Position numbers and translations under genes: made by a program
NCBI GenBank assembly: GCA_003218945.1
Contig: QHPE01000155.1
Location: 1-47,009 of the forward strand
DNA: 47,009 nucleotides
Direction: 5' to 3'
DNA from: Verrucomicrobiota bacterium
GTDB taxonomy: Bacteria; Verrucomicrobiota; Verrucomicrobiia; Chthoniobacterales; UBA10450
Part shown: positions 37,661-46,388 of the stretch, piece by piece
How positions within the stretch are numbered: position 1 is the stretch's first letter
How the letters are laid out: each line of letters opens with the position of its first letter
The notes under the pieces: generated by a model
Database searches by the model: none
The model's input: only the letters and a program-made list of their open reading frames with translations
Told to the model about the DNA's origin: nothing

Positions 37661-39850
37661 GTGAAAGTTTTCCTGCTGATTATTTTTGCGCTAACGACAT
37701 CCGTCCTGGCGCAGGTCGCGAAGCGGGACATGATGAAACTCAAACGCGTCGGCGCGCCAGTGCCGTCGCCGGACGGGAAGTGGGTTGTGTTCGATTGCAT
37801 AGATGTCGATCTGGAAGCGAATACGAAGATTTCGCATTTGTGGATCGTGCCAGCGACTGGCGGTGAATCGCGGCGATTGAATCCAACGCCGAACCATGAA
37901 GAGCGACTGCGCTTTTCACCTGACGGCAAACAACTCATCTGGACTTCAAAAGCGACCGATCCGACCCAAATCTGGGTGTGCGATTTCGACTCTGGAAGCG
38001 GTGTGCTAGTTGGGAAGCCGCATCAGGTGACGGAGATCTCAACCGGCGCAGATGGCGGGATTTGGTCACCCGATGGCAAGAGCATCGTGTTCGCATCGGC
38101 AGTTTATCCGGATTGCAAAGACGACGCGTGCAACAAGCAGCACGACGAAGAGCTGAAGAAGAGCAAAGTAAAAGCGAAGATTTTCACGCGTTTGTTCTAC
38201 CGGCGTTGGAACGCATTCACTGAGTTTAAGCGAAGCCATTTGTTTGTAATCCGCGCCGACGCGATTGCTGAAACTGTAGCGGCAGGCGTGTCGCCTGCCG
38301 AATCGCAGCCGACACGGCTGCCGCTACAGAAGAAAGAGCCGCGTGATCTTACCCCCGGCGATCACGATGTGCCGCCGTTCTCGTTAGGCGGGCAAGATAT
38401 GTATGCAATTTCACCCGACGGCCAGGAGGTCGCGTACACCAGCAACATCGACGAAGTCGAAGCGGCGAGCACGAACAATGAAATTTTTGTCGTGCCGATC
38501 AATGTAGGGCATGCCTTTGGCTTGTCCGCTTCAGACACGCAAGCCGGAGGCTCGCGCTACTCTAAGAAAATTTCCACCAGTCCCGGCGCCGATACCACGC
38601 CACTCTATTCGCCGGACGGAAAATATCTCGCCTGGCGCTCGCAAGCGCGCGCCGGCTTCGAAGCCGATAAATGGCGGCTCCTGGTTCAAGATCGAGAATC
38701 AGGGAAAACGCGCGATCTGACGGAGAAGTTTGAGCGCTCCGTCGGCAGCTTCACATGGGACCAATTTCCAGTAGGGGGTACAGCGATCCTCTTCACTGCC
38801 GAGGATCACGGCGAGTCACCTATGTTTGCAGCATTTCCAGCCGAGGAGAATCCGATTCCGCAACACCAAGGTACGCCGTCACAGAAACTGCACGACGATG
38901 ACCTCGTGTTTGCGGGTCGCAGTCTGTTTTTCACGCGTATGTCAGCAACAGCACCAAATGAAATTTACAAGCTCGAAATGCCCCAAAATCCCGAACTCGG
39001 CAAATACATCAGCGAGCCGTGGCAGCAGATCACCCACATCAACGACGCGCTGTTGTCGCAGATCGAGATGCAGCCGTTGGAACCGTTCACGTTTAAAGGC
39101 GCGAATGACGACGTGGTTCAGGGGTTCATGGTTAAACCGCCGGGATTTGATCCGAACAAGAAATATCCGCTAAAATTTTTGCTCCATGGCGGGCCGCAAG
39201 GAGCGTGGGGAAACGAGTGGACGTATCGTTGGAACGCGGAGTTGTTCGCGGCGACCGGAAATTACGTGGTGGTGATGATCAATTTCCACGGCTCGACCGG
39301 TTACGGCCAAAAGTTTACGGACTCGATCAGTGGCGATTGGGGCGGCAAACCGTATATCGACCTGATGAAAGGGCTCGATTACCTGGAGAAGACCTACCCA
39401 TTCATCGATAAGAACCGGGAAGCGGCGCTCGGCGCAAGCTACGGCGGTTACATGGCTAACTGGTTGTTAGGCCACACGAATCGTTTCAAATGCATCGTGT
39501 CGCATGACGGGATGTTCAACGCCGAGTCGGCCTACGGCATGACCGAGGAACTGTGGTTTCCGACCTGGGAATTCGGCGGTCCGCCGTGGAAAAAGCGTGA
39601 TGTTTACCGGAAATGGTCGCCGCATGAATACGCGGCCAACTTCAAAACGCCGACACTCGTCTCCCACGGGCAGCTCGATTACCGTCTAGACGTGTCGCAA
39701 GGGTTCGATCTGTTTACGACTTTGCAAGTGTTGAAGGTGCCGTCAAAGATGTTGTATTTCCCCGATGAAGGGCACTGGGTCCTTAAGCCGCAAAACTCGC
39801 AGCTGTGGTACAAAACCGTGAACGACTGGGTGGATCAATGGTGCAAATAA
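37661..39850 (+). CDS. S9 family serine peptidase (acylaminoacyl-peptidase / DPP-like), secreted
   Basis: A 729-residue prolyl-oligopeptidase-family enzyme. The GTG at 37661 begins a signal peptide (VKVFLLIIFALTTSVLAQ); upstream codons run through repeats. The N-terminal beta-propeller (VPSPDGKWVVFDCIDV, RFSPDGKQLIWTSKAT, IWSPDGKSIVFASAV and others) gates a C-terminal alpha/beta hydrolase. The catalytic triad is visible: Ser593 in GASYGGY, Asp673 in SHGQLDYRLD, His705 in PDEGHWVLKP. The typical oxyanion segment FLLHGGPQGAWGNEW is present. Two in-frame palindromic inserts lie in propeller loops: residues about 205-223 (TVAAGVSPAESQPTRLPLQ) and about 281-300 (VGHAFGLSASDTQAGGSR). Probably a periplasmic peptidase cleaving short peptides. 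Confidence 0.93.
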   Translation: MKVFLLIIFALTTSVLAQVAKRDMMKLKRVGAPVPSPDGKWVVFDCIDVDLEANTKISHLWIVPATGGESRRLNPTPNHEERLRFSPDGKQLIWTSKATDPTQIWVCDFDSGSGVLVGKPHQVTEISTGADGGIWSPDGKSIVFASAVYPDCKDDACNKQHDEELKKSKVKAKIFTRLFYRRWNAFTEFKRSHLFVIRADAIAETVAAGVSPAESQPTRLPLQKKEPRDLTPGDHDVPPFSLGGQDMYAISPDGQEVAYTSNIDEVEAASTNNEIFVVPINVGHAFGLSASDTQAGGSRYSKKISTSPGADTTPLYSPDGKYLAWRSQARAGFEADKWRLLVQDRESGKTRDLTEKFERSVGSFTWDQFPVGGTAILFTAEDHGESPMFAAFPAEENPIPQHQGTPSQKLHDDDLVFAGRSLFFTRMSATAPNEIYKLEMPQNPELGKYISEPWQQITHINDALLSQIEMQPLEPFTFKGANDDVVQGFMVKPPGFDPNKKYPLKFLLHGGPQGAWGNEWTYRWNAELFAATGNYVVVMINFHGSTGYGQKFTDSISGDWGGKPYIDLMKGLDYLEKTYPFIDKNREAALGASYGGYMANWLLGHTNRFKCIVSHDGMFNAESAYGMTEELWFPTWEFGGPPWKKRDVYRKWSPHEYAANFKTPTLVSHGQLDYRLDVSQGFDLFTTLQVLKVPSKMLYFPDEGHWVLKPQNSQLWYKTVNDWVDQWCK
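38275..38328. repeat. TGTAG...CTACA element in frame in the S9 peptidase gene
   Basis: A 54-bp (18-codon) element with ends TGTAGCGGCA / TGCCGCTACA and two hairpins (GGCAGGCGTGTCGCCTGCC and GCAGCCGACACGGCTGC). Read ACT GTA GCG GCA. The right half is also present in the intergenic copy at 39961-40023. Confidence 0.92.
38503..38560. repeat. Second TGTAG element in frame in the S9 peptidase gene
   Basis: TGTAGGGCATGCCTTTGGCT at the left and CAAGCCGGAGGCTCGCGCTAC at the right. It belongs to the subfamily of 1711-1770 and 44994-45050. Read AAT GTA GGG CAT. Confidence 0.82.
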
Positions 39851-39960
39851 GCCCTTTGTCATGTCGGTCAAAGCGGAGACATCTCAATATCGCTGATCGA
39901 AACACAAAGATCTCTCGCCTTCGCTTGGAATTACTAGAAAACGTCCTGGTCAGTCGTATC

Positions 39961-40023
39961 TGTAGAGGCGGGCGTGCCGCCTGTATAGTCCTCAGATCTG
40001 CAGCCGACACGGCTGCCACTACA
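39961..40023. repeat. TGTAG...CTACA element downstream of the S9 peptidase
   Basis: TGTAGAGGCGGGCGTGCCGC at the left and CAGCCGACACGGCTGCCACT then ACA at the right, between the S9 peptidase and the L,D-transpeptidase genes. Confidence 0.85.
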
Positions 40024-40099
40024 GCTGGTCGCCACGCGACGCATATGGGCAGCCCTTGACTTTTTGCGCGAGTTGCGCATTAAAACGGCGTCGAAATTT

Positions 40100-40714
40100 A
40101 TGCAACGACTTTTGCTTCATTTTTTGCAGACCGTCCTCTCTCTTGCTCTGATTTTACTCGTTACAGGCTGCGGCGAAGACCCGCGTTTTTCTGGCAACAC
40201 TTCATATATCGGTGGCGGTATTTACGGCGGCGGCGAGCAGGCTGGTCCACCACGCGACACTGTCTCTTACTGGGATGGAGACGGCCTTGGCGGAAGCCCT
40301 TCCGTGAAAATCAGTCTTGGAGAGCAGCGCGCCTACTTCTACAAGGGCGGCGTGCTCGTCGGCGTTTCGCAGTTATCAACCGGCCGCGAAGGCAAGAACA
40401 CGTCGCCCGGCAAGTATCGAATCATCGGAAAAGATGTGAATCACGCTTCGAGTCTCTACGGCGATTATGTGGACGACGGGGGGAACGTGGTGATGCCCAA
40501 CATCGAGTTGGGTAAGGATCCGAAACCGCCCGGCACTCATTACAAAGGCGCGTCCATGCCCTACTACATGCAGATCGCTCCCGGCTTCGGCATGCACGCC
40601 GGTTATCTTCCCGGTTATCCCGCATCGCACGGTTGCATCCGAATGCCCGAATTTATGGCTGTGGATTTTTTTAAATCGGTCTCAGTTGGAACGCCGGTCA
40701 CGATTACGAACTAG
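40100..40714 (+). CDS. L,D-transpeptidase (YkuD) lipoprotein
   Basis: A 205-residue cell-wall enzyme. The ATG at 40100 begins a lipoprotein signal (LQTVLSLALILLVTGCGED, lipid Cys about 23); a TTG 36 bases earlier is less likely. The YkuD domain has VKISLGEQRAYFYKGGVLVG, VSQLSTGREGKNTSPGKYRI, and the active-site motif HAGYLPGYPASHGCIRMPEF with His177 and Cys179. Such enzymes form 3-3 peptidoglycan cross-links or attach proteins to the wall. It follows the S9 peptidase after a 249-bp gap with a palindromic element; the two genes are together enclosed by the 57-bp inverted repeats. Confidence 0.92.
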   Translation: MQRLLLHFLQTVLSLALILLVTGCGEDPRFSGNTSYIGGGIYGGGEQAGPPRDTVSYWDGDGLGGSPSVKISLGEQRAYFYKGGVLVGVSQLSTGREGKNTSPGKYRIIGKDVNHASSLYGDYVDDGGNVVMPNIELGKDPKPPGTHYKGASMPYYMQIAPGFGMHAGYLPGYPASHGCIRMPEFMAVDFFKSVSVGTPVTITN

Positions 40715-40753
40715 TTCTGCTTGCGGAGTGTCGTCGGCAAGCTGCCGAACGTG

Positions 40754-40810
40754 ACAGGTTCGCCGCAGCGAATCCGTCCTTTGGCGGACTGGCAGCCTGT
40801 GCTCCCCGGA
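40754..40810. repeat. 57-bp perfect inverted repeat, right copy
   Basis: Starts ACAGGTTCGCCGCAGCGAAT and ends GCAGCCTGTGCTCCCCGGA. It is the exact reverse complement of 37454-37510 by direct comparison. Confidence 0.92.
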
Positions 40811-40939
40811 TTCGCGCTCGGAAAACACACGTCGTAACGCGACCACATAACGACCCCGACGCATTTCAGTTCCGGAGCAATCTGCATGCTTGCAGAAGAT
40901 TCCTGGCCACGTCATTCTGATAATCCGCCTAAAGAAAAT

Positions 40940-41953
40940 ATGATCGTCATCACACAACCGAACGCCACCGAGGAACAGGTCCAGCGGATCGTTACGCGCG
41001 TCCGGGAATTTGGGCTCGAGGCACAGATCAGTCGCGGCGCGTCCCGGGTGATTATCGGGGTCATCGGACCGGAGGCGCTCCTTCGCGAAAAGCCGATCGC
41101 AGCGATGGCCGGCGTGGAAGCAATCGTTCCCGTGCTAAAGCCGTACAAGCTTGCCGCGCGCGATTCGCGCGGCTCTTCCTCTGTAGCGATCGGCGACGTC
41201 CGACTCGGTGAACACGAGGACGTCGTGCTCATTTGCGGTCCGTGCTCCGTGGAAAGCAAAGGGCAAATTTTGTCGATTGCGACGATCGTGAAGGAATCCG
41301 GTGCAAGAATCCTGCGCGGCGGCGCGTTTAAACCGCGAACGTCACCGTACAGTTTTCAGGGATTACGGGAAGAGGGACTTCGTTTTCTCGCCGAAGCGCG
41401 CGCCAAAACGGGCCTGCCGGTGGTCACCGAAGTCATGGATCCGCGCGATCTCACAATGATCGAAAAGTACGCGGACTGTCTTCAGGTCGGCACGCGCAAC
41501 ATGCATAACTTCTCCCTCCTGAAGGAGGTCGGCCGCAGCAGACTGCCTGTGCTCCTGAAGCGCGGGTTCAGCGCGACGCTTTATGATTTGATCATGAGCG
41601 CAGAATACATTCTGAACGAAGGCAACCCGAACGTAGTCCTCTGCGAGCGCGGCATTCGTACATTCGACACTGCGGCGCGCTACACACTCGACCTGAGCGC
41701 CGTTCCTATTTTGAAATCGAAAACGCATTTGCCGGTGATCGTCGATCCAACACACGCGCTCGGTCTGCGCGAGTTCGTGCCGCAGATGTCCCTCGCCGCG
41801 GTCGCCGCCGGCGCGGACGCGCTGATGATCGAAGTGCACGATTCTCCGGAGCAGGCCAAGAGCGACGGAAACCAGGCACTCACTCCTGAAATTTTTGCCG
41901 GGCTTGTTCCGCGCCTTCGCGCCGTCGCCGCTGCAATCGGCAGAACACTGTAG
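40940..41953 (+). CDS. aroF: 3-deoxy-7-phosphoheptulonate (DAHP) synthase, AroF/AroG type I-beta
   Basis: A 337-residue type I-beta DAHP synthase that condenses PEP and erythrose-4-phosphate, the first step of the shikimate pathway. The ATG at 40940 ([20 protein letters not shown]) starts a ferredoxin-like N-terminal regulatory domain (about 1-70). The catalytic barrel has [79 protein letters not shown] and [19 protein letters not shown], containing the metal ligands Cys, His, Glu and Asp. The longer frame from 40886 lacks a ribosome-binding site. Allosteric inhibition by aromatic amino acids is common in this class. Confidence 0.95.
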   Translation: MIVITQPNATEEQVQRIVTRVREFGLEAQISRGASRVIIGVIGPEALLREKPIAAMAGVEAIVPVLKPYKLAARDSRGSSSVAIGDVRLGEHEDVVLICGPCSVESKGQILSIATIVKESGARILRGGAFKPRTSPYSFQGLREEGLRFLAEARAKTGLPVVTEVMDPRDLTMIEKYADCLQVGTRNMHNFSLLKEVGRSRLPVLLKRGFSATLYDLIMSAEYILNEGNPNVVLCERGIRTFDTAARYTLDLSAVPILKSKTHLPVIVDPTHALGLREFVPQMSLAAVAAGADALMIEVHDSPEQAKSDGNQALTPEIFAGLVPRLRAVAAAIGRTL

Positions 41954-42057
41954 CCTCTTCCCCGTGCAACGCGCAGGCTGAGGTGTTTGCGTCGCGCGAG
42001 TCTCGCCTCTCGCAGTGACCCGGCTACACCTTTGCTTGTTTTGGCGTAAAGTTTGCG

Positions 42058-45000
42058 GTGGAAAAATCAGCGGAACTCTTGGACCGCGTCGCCGCGAGCG
42101 AACCAATCGCGCGTAAAGTCGACGCAATACAACGAGGCCGATGGTCCGTCCAATTTTCGCATGTGATCCAGCCGGCGCAGCCGTTTCTGGCCGCCGTGAT
42201 CGCATACATGTGGCATCGGCTTCCAGCCGATAATCGGCAAGATGCCGACTCTGTAATTTGGGTCCTCTGTCCCAGCGTTCACGCTCAGGAAGTCCTTTAC
42301 GAAAGCTTGCTCAATTGGCAGCCGGACGCGCTGTTCCTTCCAGAAGCAGAGTTAGCTGGAATCGAAAATGTTTTGCCCGATCCGGAAATCGCAGCTGAAC
42401 GGCTGGCGTTGTTCCTGCAAATCGAGCTGAACACCGGCCCGAGGATCATCGTTGCAACGCGCGTGGGCCTCAATCAAGCCGCGCCGAGACGCGGAACGCT
42501 GGAATCTGCGGTTGTTTTGTTACGACGTGGAGCAATCGAGAGGATGGAAGATCTTGTCGAACGACTCGCGACCAACGGTTACGAACGCGTATCACAAGTC
42601 ACCACTCGTGGACAGTTCGCCGTGCGCGGGGGCATCATTGATCTACATTCGTGGCAGGCGCCGATGCCGTTCCGGTTGGAATTCTTCGGCGATCAAATCG
42701 AATCGCTGCGCGAGTTCGATATCGATACGCAAACGTCCGTTCGCGATCTACGCTCGATCGATGTTCTGCTCGCCCACGGCGCGGCGGATCAGAGTGGATC
42801 GGTACGCGATTACGTCTGCACTGGCGATCTGATCATCGAAATCGAGCCAGATATGGAGGGCGGAGCTCTTGCGACGCCGGGCTCGCAGGAGCTCGGACCT
42901 CCGCACATTCAAATCAGTGAAGGCTGGATTGAAAGTGGTCCGGAAGACTTCAGCGGCGCGTTTCAGGATTGCGAGATCGGGGAGTTTGGTGCCGGTGATC
43001 TCGTACTCGCAGAGGCAAAACGCGCACAGTTCGTCCAGCGATTAAAGGAATGGCGCGCCAACAATGCCAGGATCCTCATTTATTTTCAGACTGAGGGCGA
43101 GATCGAACGTTTCCGGGAAATCATGTCCGGCGCGGTAGACGGCGTGGACTTCGTCGAGGGGACGCTCACGCGCGGATTTTGTTTTTCCGCGGCCAATCTC
43201 GTTGTGCTCTCGGCTGCGGAATTGTTTGGACGATTTGCAATCCATCCTCGTCGGCTGTTGCGATTGCGACGCGCAGAACGCCATCGCGTCCAAATCGATT
43301 TCAGGGAGCTCGCGGAAGGCGATCTGGTCGTCCATCTCGAGCACGGCATCGGGCGCTTCTTGGGTCTGGAAAAAAACCCTGTAGGGCAGGCGCGACGCCT
43401 GCCTGACGCCGGTCAGACATCCATGGCAAGCGGAGCGCTTGCCCTACAACAACGGCCGCAACCGCAGGAAGTCTTGGTTCTCGAGTTCGCCGATGAAGCG
43501 AAGCTATACGTCCCCCTCGAGCAGGCGTATCTCGTTTCGCGCTATGTTGGCGCAGGAAAAAAATCACCACCACTCAGCTCGCTTGGCGATGGAAAATGGG
43601 CTCGCGCGAAAATCAAAGCTGCGGCTTCCATTTTCGATTACGCCGGCGAAATGCTCGCTATCCAGGCTGAGCGCCAAATGCGGCCCGGCTACGCATTCGC
43701 GCCCGACACGAAATGGCAGGCCGAATTTGACCGCTCATTTCCGTTCCGCGAAACGCCGGATCAGCTGAAGGCAATCATTGATACTAAGATCGACATGGAA
43801 CGGACGCGGCCGATGGATCGCTTGATCTGCGGCGACGTTGGTTTCGGCAAAACGGAAGTCGCAGTGCGCGCTGCGTTCAAGGCAGTGATGGACGGAAAGC
43901 AAGTGGCCGTGCTCGCGCCAACCACTGTTCTCGCACAGCAACATTTCGAAGTGTTTCGGCAGCGTATGCTCGATTATCCGGTGCGGATCGAAATGCTCAG
44001 CCGTTTCCGCTCGCACTCCGAACAGAAAAAAGTGCTGCAATTATTGCGCACAGGCGGTGTGGACATCGTCATTGGCACCCACCGTCTCATTTCGGGGGAC
44101 CTCGTGTTCAAGGACCTCGGCCTGGTTGTAATTGATGAGGAACAACGGTTCGGTGTTCTGCACAAAGAGAAATTCAAAGAGCTCTTCAAGCTCGTGGATG
44201 TCCTTACACTTTCCGCCACGCCGATTCCACGCACCCTGTACCTTTCACTGGTGGGCGTGAAAGACATGTCCACGATCGAGACTCCCCCGCTCAACCGTCT
44301 GCCGGTCGAAACAGTCGTGTCCGCGTACGACGAACGAATCATTCGTGGCGCTATCGAACGCGAACTGGAACGCCAGGGCCAGGTGTTCTTTCTGCACAAC
44401 CGCATCGCCAGCATCGAGCGGGTGCGCGAGCGGATCATGCATCTTTGTCCGCAGGCGAGAGTCGAAATCGGTCACGGCCAGATGGATGCCGACGAACTCG
44501 AAGCGGTGATGGCGCGATTTGTCGCCGGCAAAACTGACCTGCTCGTTTGCACGACCATCATCGAAAGCGGTTTGGACATTCCGAACGCAAACACGATCAT
44601 CATCGATCGCGCGGACCAATTTGGCCTCGCCGATTTGTATCAATTGCGCGGGCGCGTCGGCCGCGCCGAGCACAAGGCGTATGCCTATCTGCTTCTGCCG
44701 CGAGAAATGATGACAGTCGGTGCCGCGCGCAAGCGGATCAGCGCCATTAAGCAATACAGCTCGTTAGGGGCGGGCTTTCGCATCGCCATGCGAGATCTCG
44801 AGATCCGAGGCGCAGGCAGCCTTCTTGGCACAGCCCAGAGCGGCCACATCATGGCTGTGGGTTTCGACCTGTATTGTCAGTTGCTCAAGCAGGCCGTGGC
44901 GCAGCTGAAAGGACAAAAGCCACGAGTTCGGCTCGATGTGGACGTGCGGCTCGATTTTGTTGTGACCAATGAAGCGGAGTTTAGTGCGCCAAATGTAGCG

Positions 45001-45402
45001 CGAGCCTCTGGCTTGCGTGCCCGGGGCGCAAGCGAGACGCATGCGCTACCTTGCATTCCCGCGTTCATTCCGGTCGCCTACATGAGCGACCCCGCCACGC
45101 GCATACGCGCGTACCGGGAGATTGCGGAAATCACCTCGCGCGAGCAACTGGGGCGGTTGCGTCGCGACTGGCGCGATCGTTTCGGACGGTTTCCGCCTGC
45201 CGCCGAGAATTTATTCGCTCTGGTTGAGATCAAGCTTGCCGCGGCAGAATCAGGCGTGAACCGTGTCGAAGTGCGCGAGCGCAAAGTGATGTTGACGCGG
45301 CACGGGGATTTTATACTTGTCGCGGGCAAATTCCCTCGTTTAGTTGGATCGAAAATCGATCAACACCTCCCGGAAATTGTCGAAGTGATTAAGAAGTTAT
45401 GA
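42058..45402 (+). CDS. mfd: Transcription-repair coupling factor Mfd, with two repeat-encoded inserts
   Basis: A 1114-residue Mfd that removes stalled RNA polymerase from damaged DNA and recruits UvrA. Order: UvrB-homology domain (about 1-330; GYERVSQVTTRGQFAVRGGI), RNA-polymerase-interaction domain (about 420-500; EGDLVVHLEHGIGRFLGLEK), RecG-like helicase with Walker A GDVGFGKTE (about 592-600), DEEQRFGV (about 693) and the C-terminal TRCF domain. Start is GTG. Two low-complexity inserts break family alignment: about 441-464 (VGQARRLPDAGQTSMASGAL) between GLEK and EVLVLEFADEAKLYVP, and about 979-998 (VARASGLRARGASETHALP) before AFIPVAYMSDPATRIRAYRE. Both are TGTAG palindromes read in frame with lengths divisible by three. 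The motifs on either side are intact, so the protein is probably functional. Confidence 0.95.
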   Translation: MEKSAELLDRVAASEPIARKVDAIQRGRWSVQFSHVIQPAQPFLAAVIAYMWHRLPADNRQDADSVIWVLCPSVHAQEVLYESLLNWQPDALFLPEAELAGIENVLPDPEIAAERLALFLQIELNTGPRIIVATRVGLNQAAPRRGTLESAVVLLRRGAIERMEDLVERLATNGYERVSQVTTRGQFAVRGGIIDLHSWQAPMPFRLEFFGDQIESLREFDIDTQTSVRDLRSIDVLLAHGAADQSGSVRDYVCTGDLIIEIEPDMEGGALATPGSQELGPPHIQISEGWIESGPEDFSGAFQDCEIGEFGAGDLVLAEAKRAQFVQRLKEWRANNARILIYFQTEGEIERFREIMSGAVDGVDFVEGTLTRGFCFSAANLVVLSAAELFGRFAIHPRRLLRLRRAERHRVQIDFRELAEGDLVVHLEHGIGRFLGLEKNPVGQARRLPDAGQTSMASGALALQQRPQPQEVLVLEFADEAKLYVPLEQAYLVSRYVGAGKKSPPLSSLGDGKWARAKIKAAASIFDYAGEMLAIQAERQMRPGYAFAPDTKWQAEFDRSFPFRETPDQLKAIIDTKIDMERTRPMDRLICGDVGFGKTEVAVRAAFKAVMDGKQVAVLAPTTVLAQQHFEVFRQRMLDYPVRIEMLSRFRSHSEQKKVLQLLRTGGVDIVIGTHRLISGDLVFKDLGLVVIDEEQRFGVLHKEKFKELFKLVDVLTLSATPIPRTLYLSLVGVKDMSTIETPPLNRLPVETVVSAYDERIIRGAIERELERQGQVFFLHNRIASIERVRERIMHLCPQARVEIGHGQMDADELEAVMARFVAGKTDLLVCTTIIESGLDIPNANTIIIDRADQFGLADLYQLRGRVGRAEHKAYAYLLLPREMMTVGAARKRISAIKQYSSLGAGFRIAMRDLEIRGAGSLLGTAQSGHIMAVGFDLYCQLLKQAVAQLKGQKPRVRLDVDVRLDFVVTNEAEFSAPNVARASGLRARGASETHALPCIPAFIPVAYMSDPATRIRAYREIAEITSREQLGRLRRDWRDRFGRFPPAAENLFALVEIKLAAAESGVNRVEVRERKVMLTRHGDFILVAGKFPRLVGSKIDQHLPEIVEVIKKL
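43380..43448. repeat. TGTAG...CTACA element inserted in frame in mfd (first)
   Basis: A 69-bp (23-codon) bipartite palindrome: TGTAGGGCAGGCGCGACGCC at the left and GGCAAGCGGAGCGCTTGCCC then TACA at the right. Read CCT GTA GGG. It lies in the RNA-polymerase-interaction domain, in the loop between two strands of its Tudor-like barrel. Confidence 0.93.
44994..45050. repeat. TGTAG...CTACC element inserted in frame in mfd (second)
   Basis: A 57-bp (19-codon) element, TGTAGCGCGAGCCTCTGGCT at the left and GAGACGCATGCGCTACC at the right. Arms match the lat-amaB copy (1711-1770) almost exactly. Read AAT GTA GCG in the C-terminal TRCF domain. Confidence 0.93.
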
Positions 45403-46388
45403 GGCATTTCATGCGTCCAGTCATGGCTGTTCTGCTCGCGGTCGGTGCACTTGCACAAGCGCCGATCGGTAACCTTGCCTTTGCCGCAGAGCCCACAGTT
45501 GTTGATGGCATGGCTGCGGTCGTAAATGGCGATGTCATTACCTATTCCCAGGTGCGCGGTTTATGCGCGCCGGAGGAAAGAATGCTCCGCCAGCAGTACA
45601 CAGGGCCTGACTTGGAGAAAAAGTTGACGGAACTGCGACAACTAGCCTTAAAAGACCTGATCGATCGGCGCCTCATCATTCAAGCTTTCAAAAAGGAAAG
45701 CTATGAGATTCCTGATCATCTCGTGGATCAGAAGGTGCAGCAGATCATCCGGGAATCTTTTGGCGGCGACCGCAACACGTTTGTCAAAACCCTGGAGGCG
45801 CAAAACTACAGCTTGGGCGAATTCAAACAAAAGGAGATGGAAAAATTTATTGTGGGCGCGATGAAGAGCCACAACGTCAAGACGAACCAGATCATTTCGC
45901 CCATCAAAATCGACGATTACTACAGGAAACATCGAGACGAATTTACGTCCAAGGAGCAGATCAAACTCCGCATGATTATGATTGCTGGCCACAAGGATAC
46001 CGCGAGCGCGCCTGCGCAAAAGGAACTCGCGGAAGAAGTGCTCGGCAAACTCGCCGGTGGCGCGGAGTTCGAGCAGATGGCGCAGATGTATTCCGAGGAC
46101 AGCACGAAAGACAATGGTGGCGACTGGGGCTGGATCGAACGGAAGACTTTGGCCGAGCCGCTGGAAAAATTCGCCTTCAACATGCCGGTGGGCAGAATCA
46201 GCAACATCATTGATTACGCCGGCAACTATTACATTCTGAAGGTTGAAGATAAACACGGCGGCAGCACGAAATCGCTGGCCGAAGTGCGAGGCGACATCGA
46301 GAAAAAACTGGTCCAGGACGAAGCCCAGCAAATTCAGGAACGCTGGCTCGCCAGCCTGCGAGAAAAAGCCTACATCAAGACCTATTAA
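45399..46388 (+). CDS. SurA-like periplasmic peptidyl-prolyl isomerase / chaperone
   Basis: A 329-residue exported foldase. The ATG at 45399 overlaps the mfd stop (ATGA). A signal peptide (MRHFMRPVMAVLLAVGALAQ and on, cleaved near AFA) is followed by a SurA N-terminal chaperone domain (VDGMAAVVNGDVITYSQVRG; DLIDRRLIIQAFKKESYEIP) and one parvulin domain (about 175-285; QIKLRMIMIAGHKDTASAPA, AEEVLGKLAGGAEFEQMAQM, YSEDSTKDNGGDWGWIERKT, YYILKVEDKHGGSTKSLAEV). Such proteins assist outer-membrane protein folding. A single rotamase domain is shorter than E. coli SurA, which has two. The downstream pdxA gene repeats the neighbourhood surA-pdxA known in many Gram-negative genomes. Confidence 0.92.
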   Translation: MRHFMRPVMAVLLAVGALAQAPIGNLAFAAEPTVVDGMAAVVNGDVITYSQVRGLCAPEERMLRQQYTGPDLEKKLTELRQLALKDLIDRRLIIQAFKKESYEIPDHLVDQKVQQIIRESFGGDRNTFVKTLEAQNYSLGEFKQKEMEKFIVGAMKSHNVKTNQIISPIKIDDYYRKHRDEFTSKEQIKLRMIMIAGHKDTASAPAQKELAEEVLGKLAGGAEFEQMAQMYSEDSTKDNGGDWGWIERKTLAEPLEKFAFNMPVGRISNIIDYAGNYYILKVEDKHGGSTKSLAEVRGDIEKKLVQDEAQQIQERWLASLREKAYIKTY

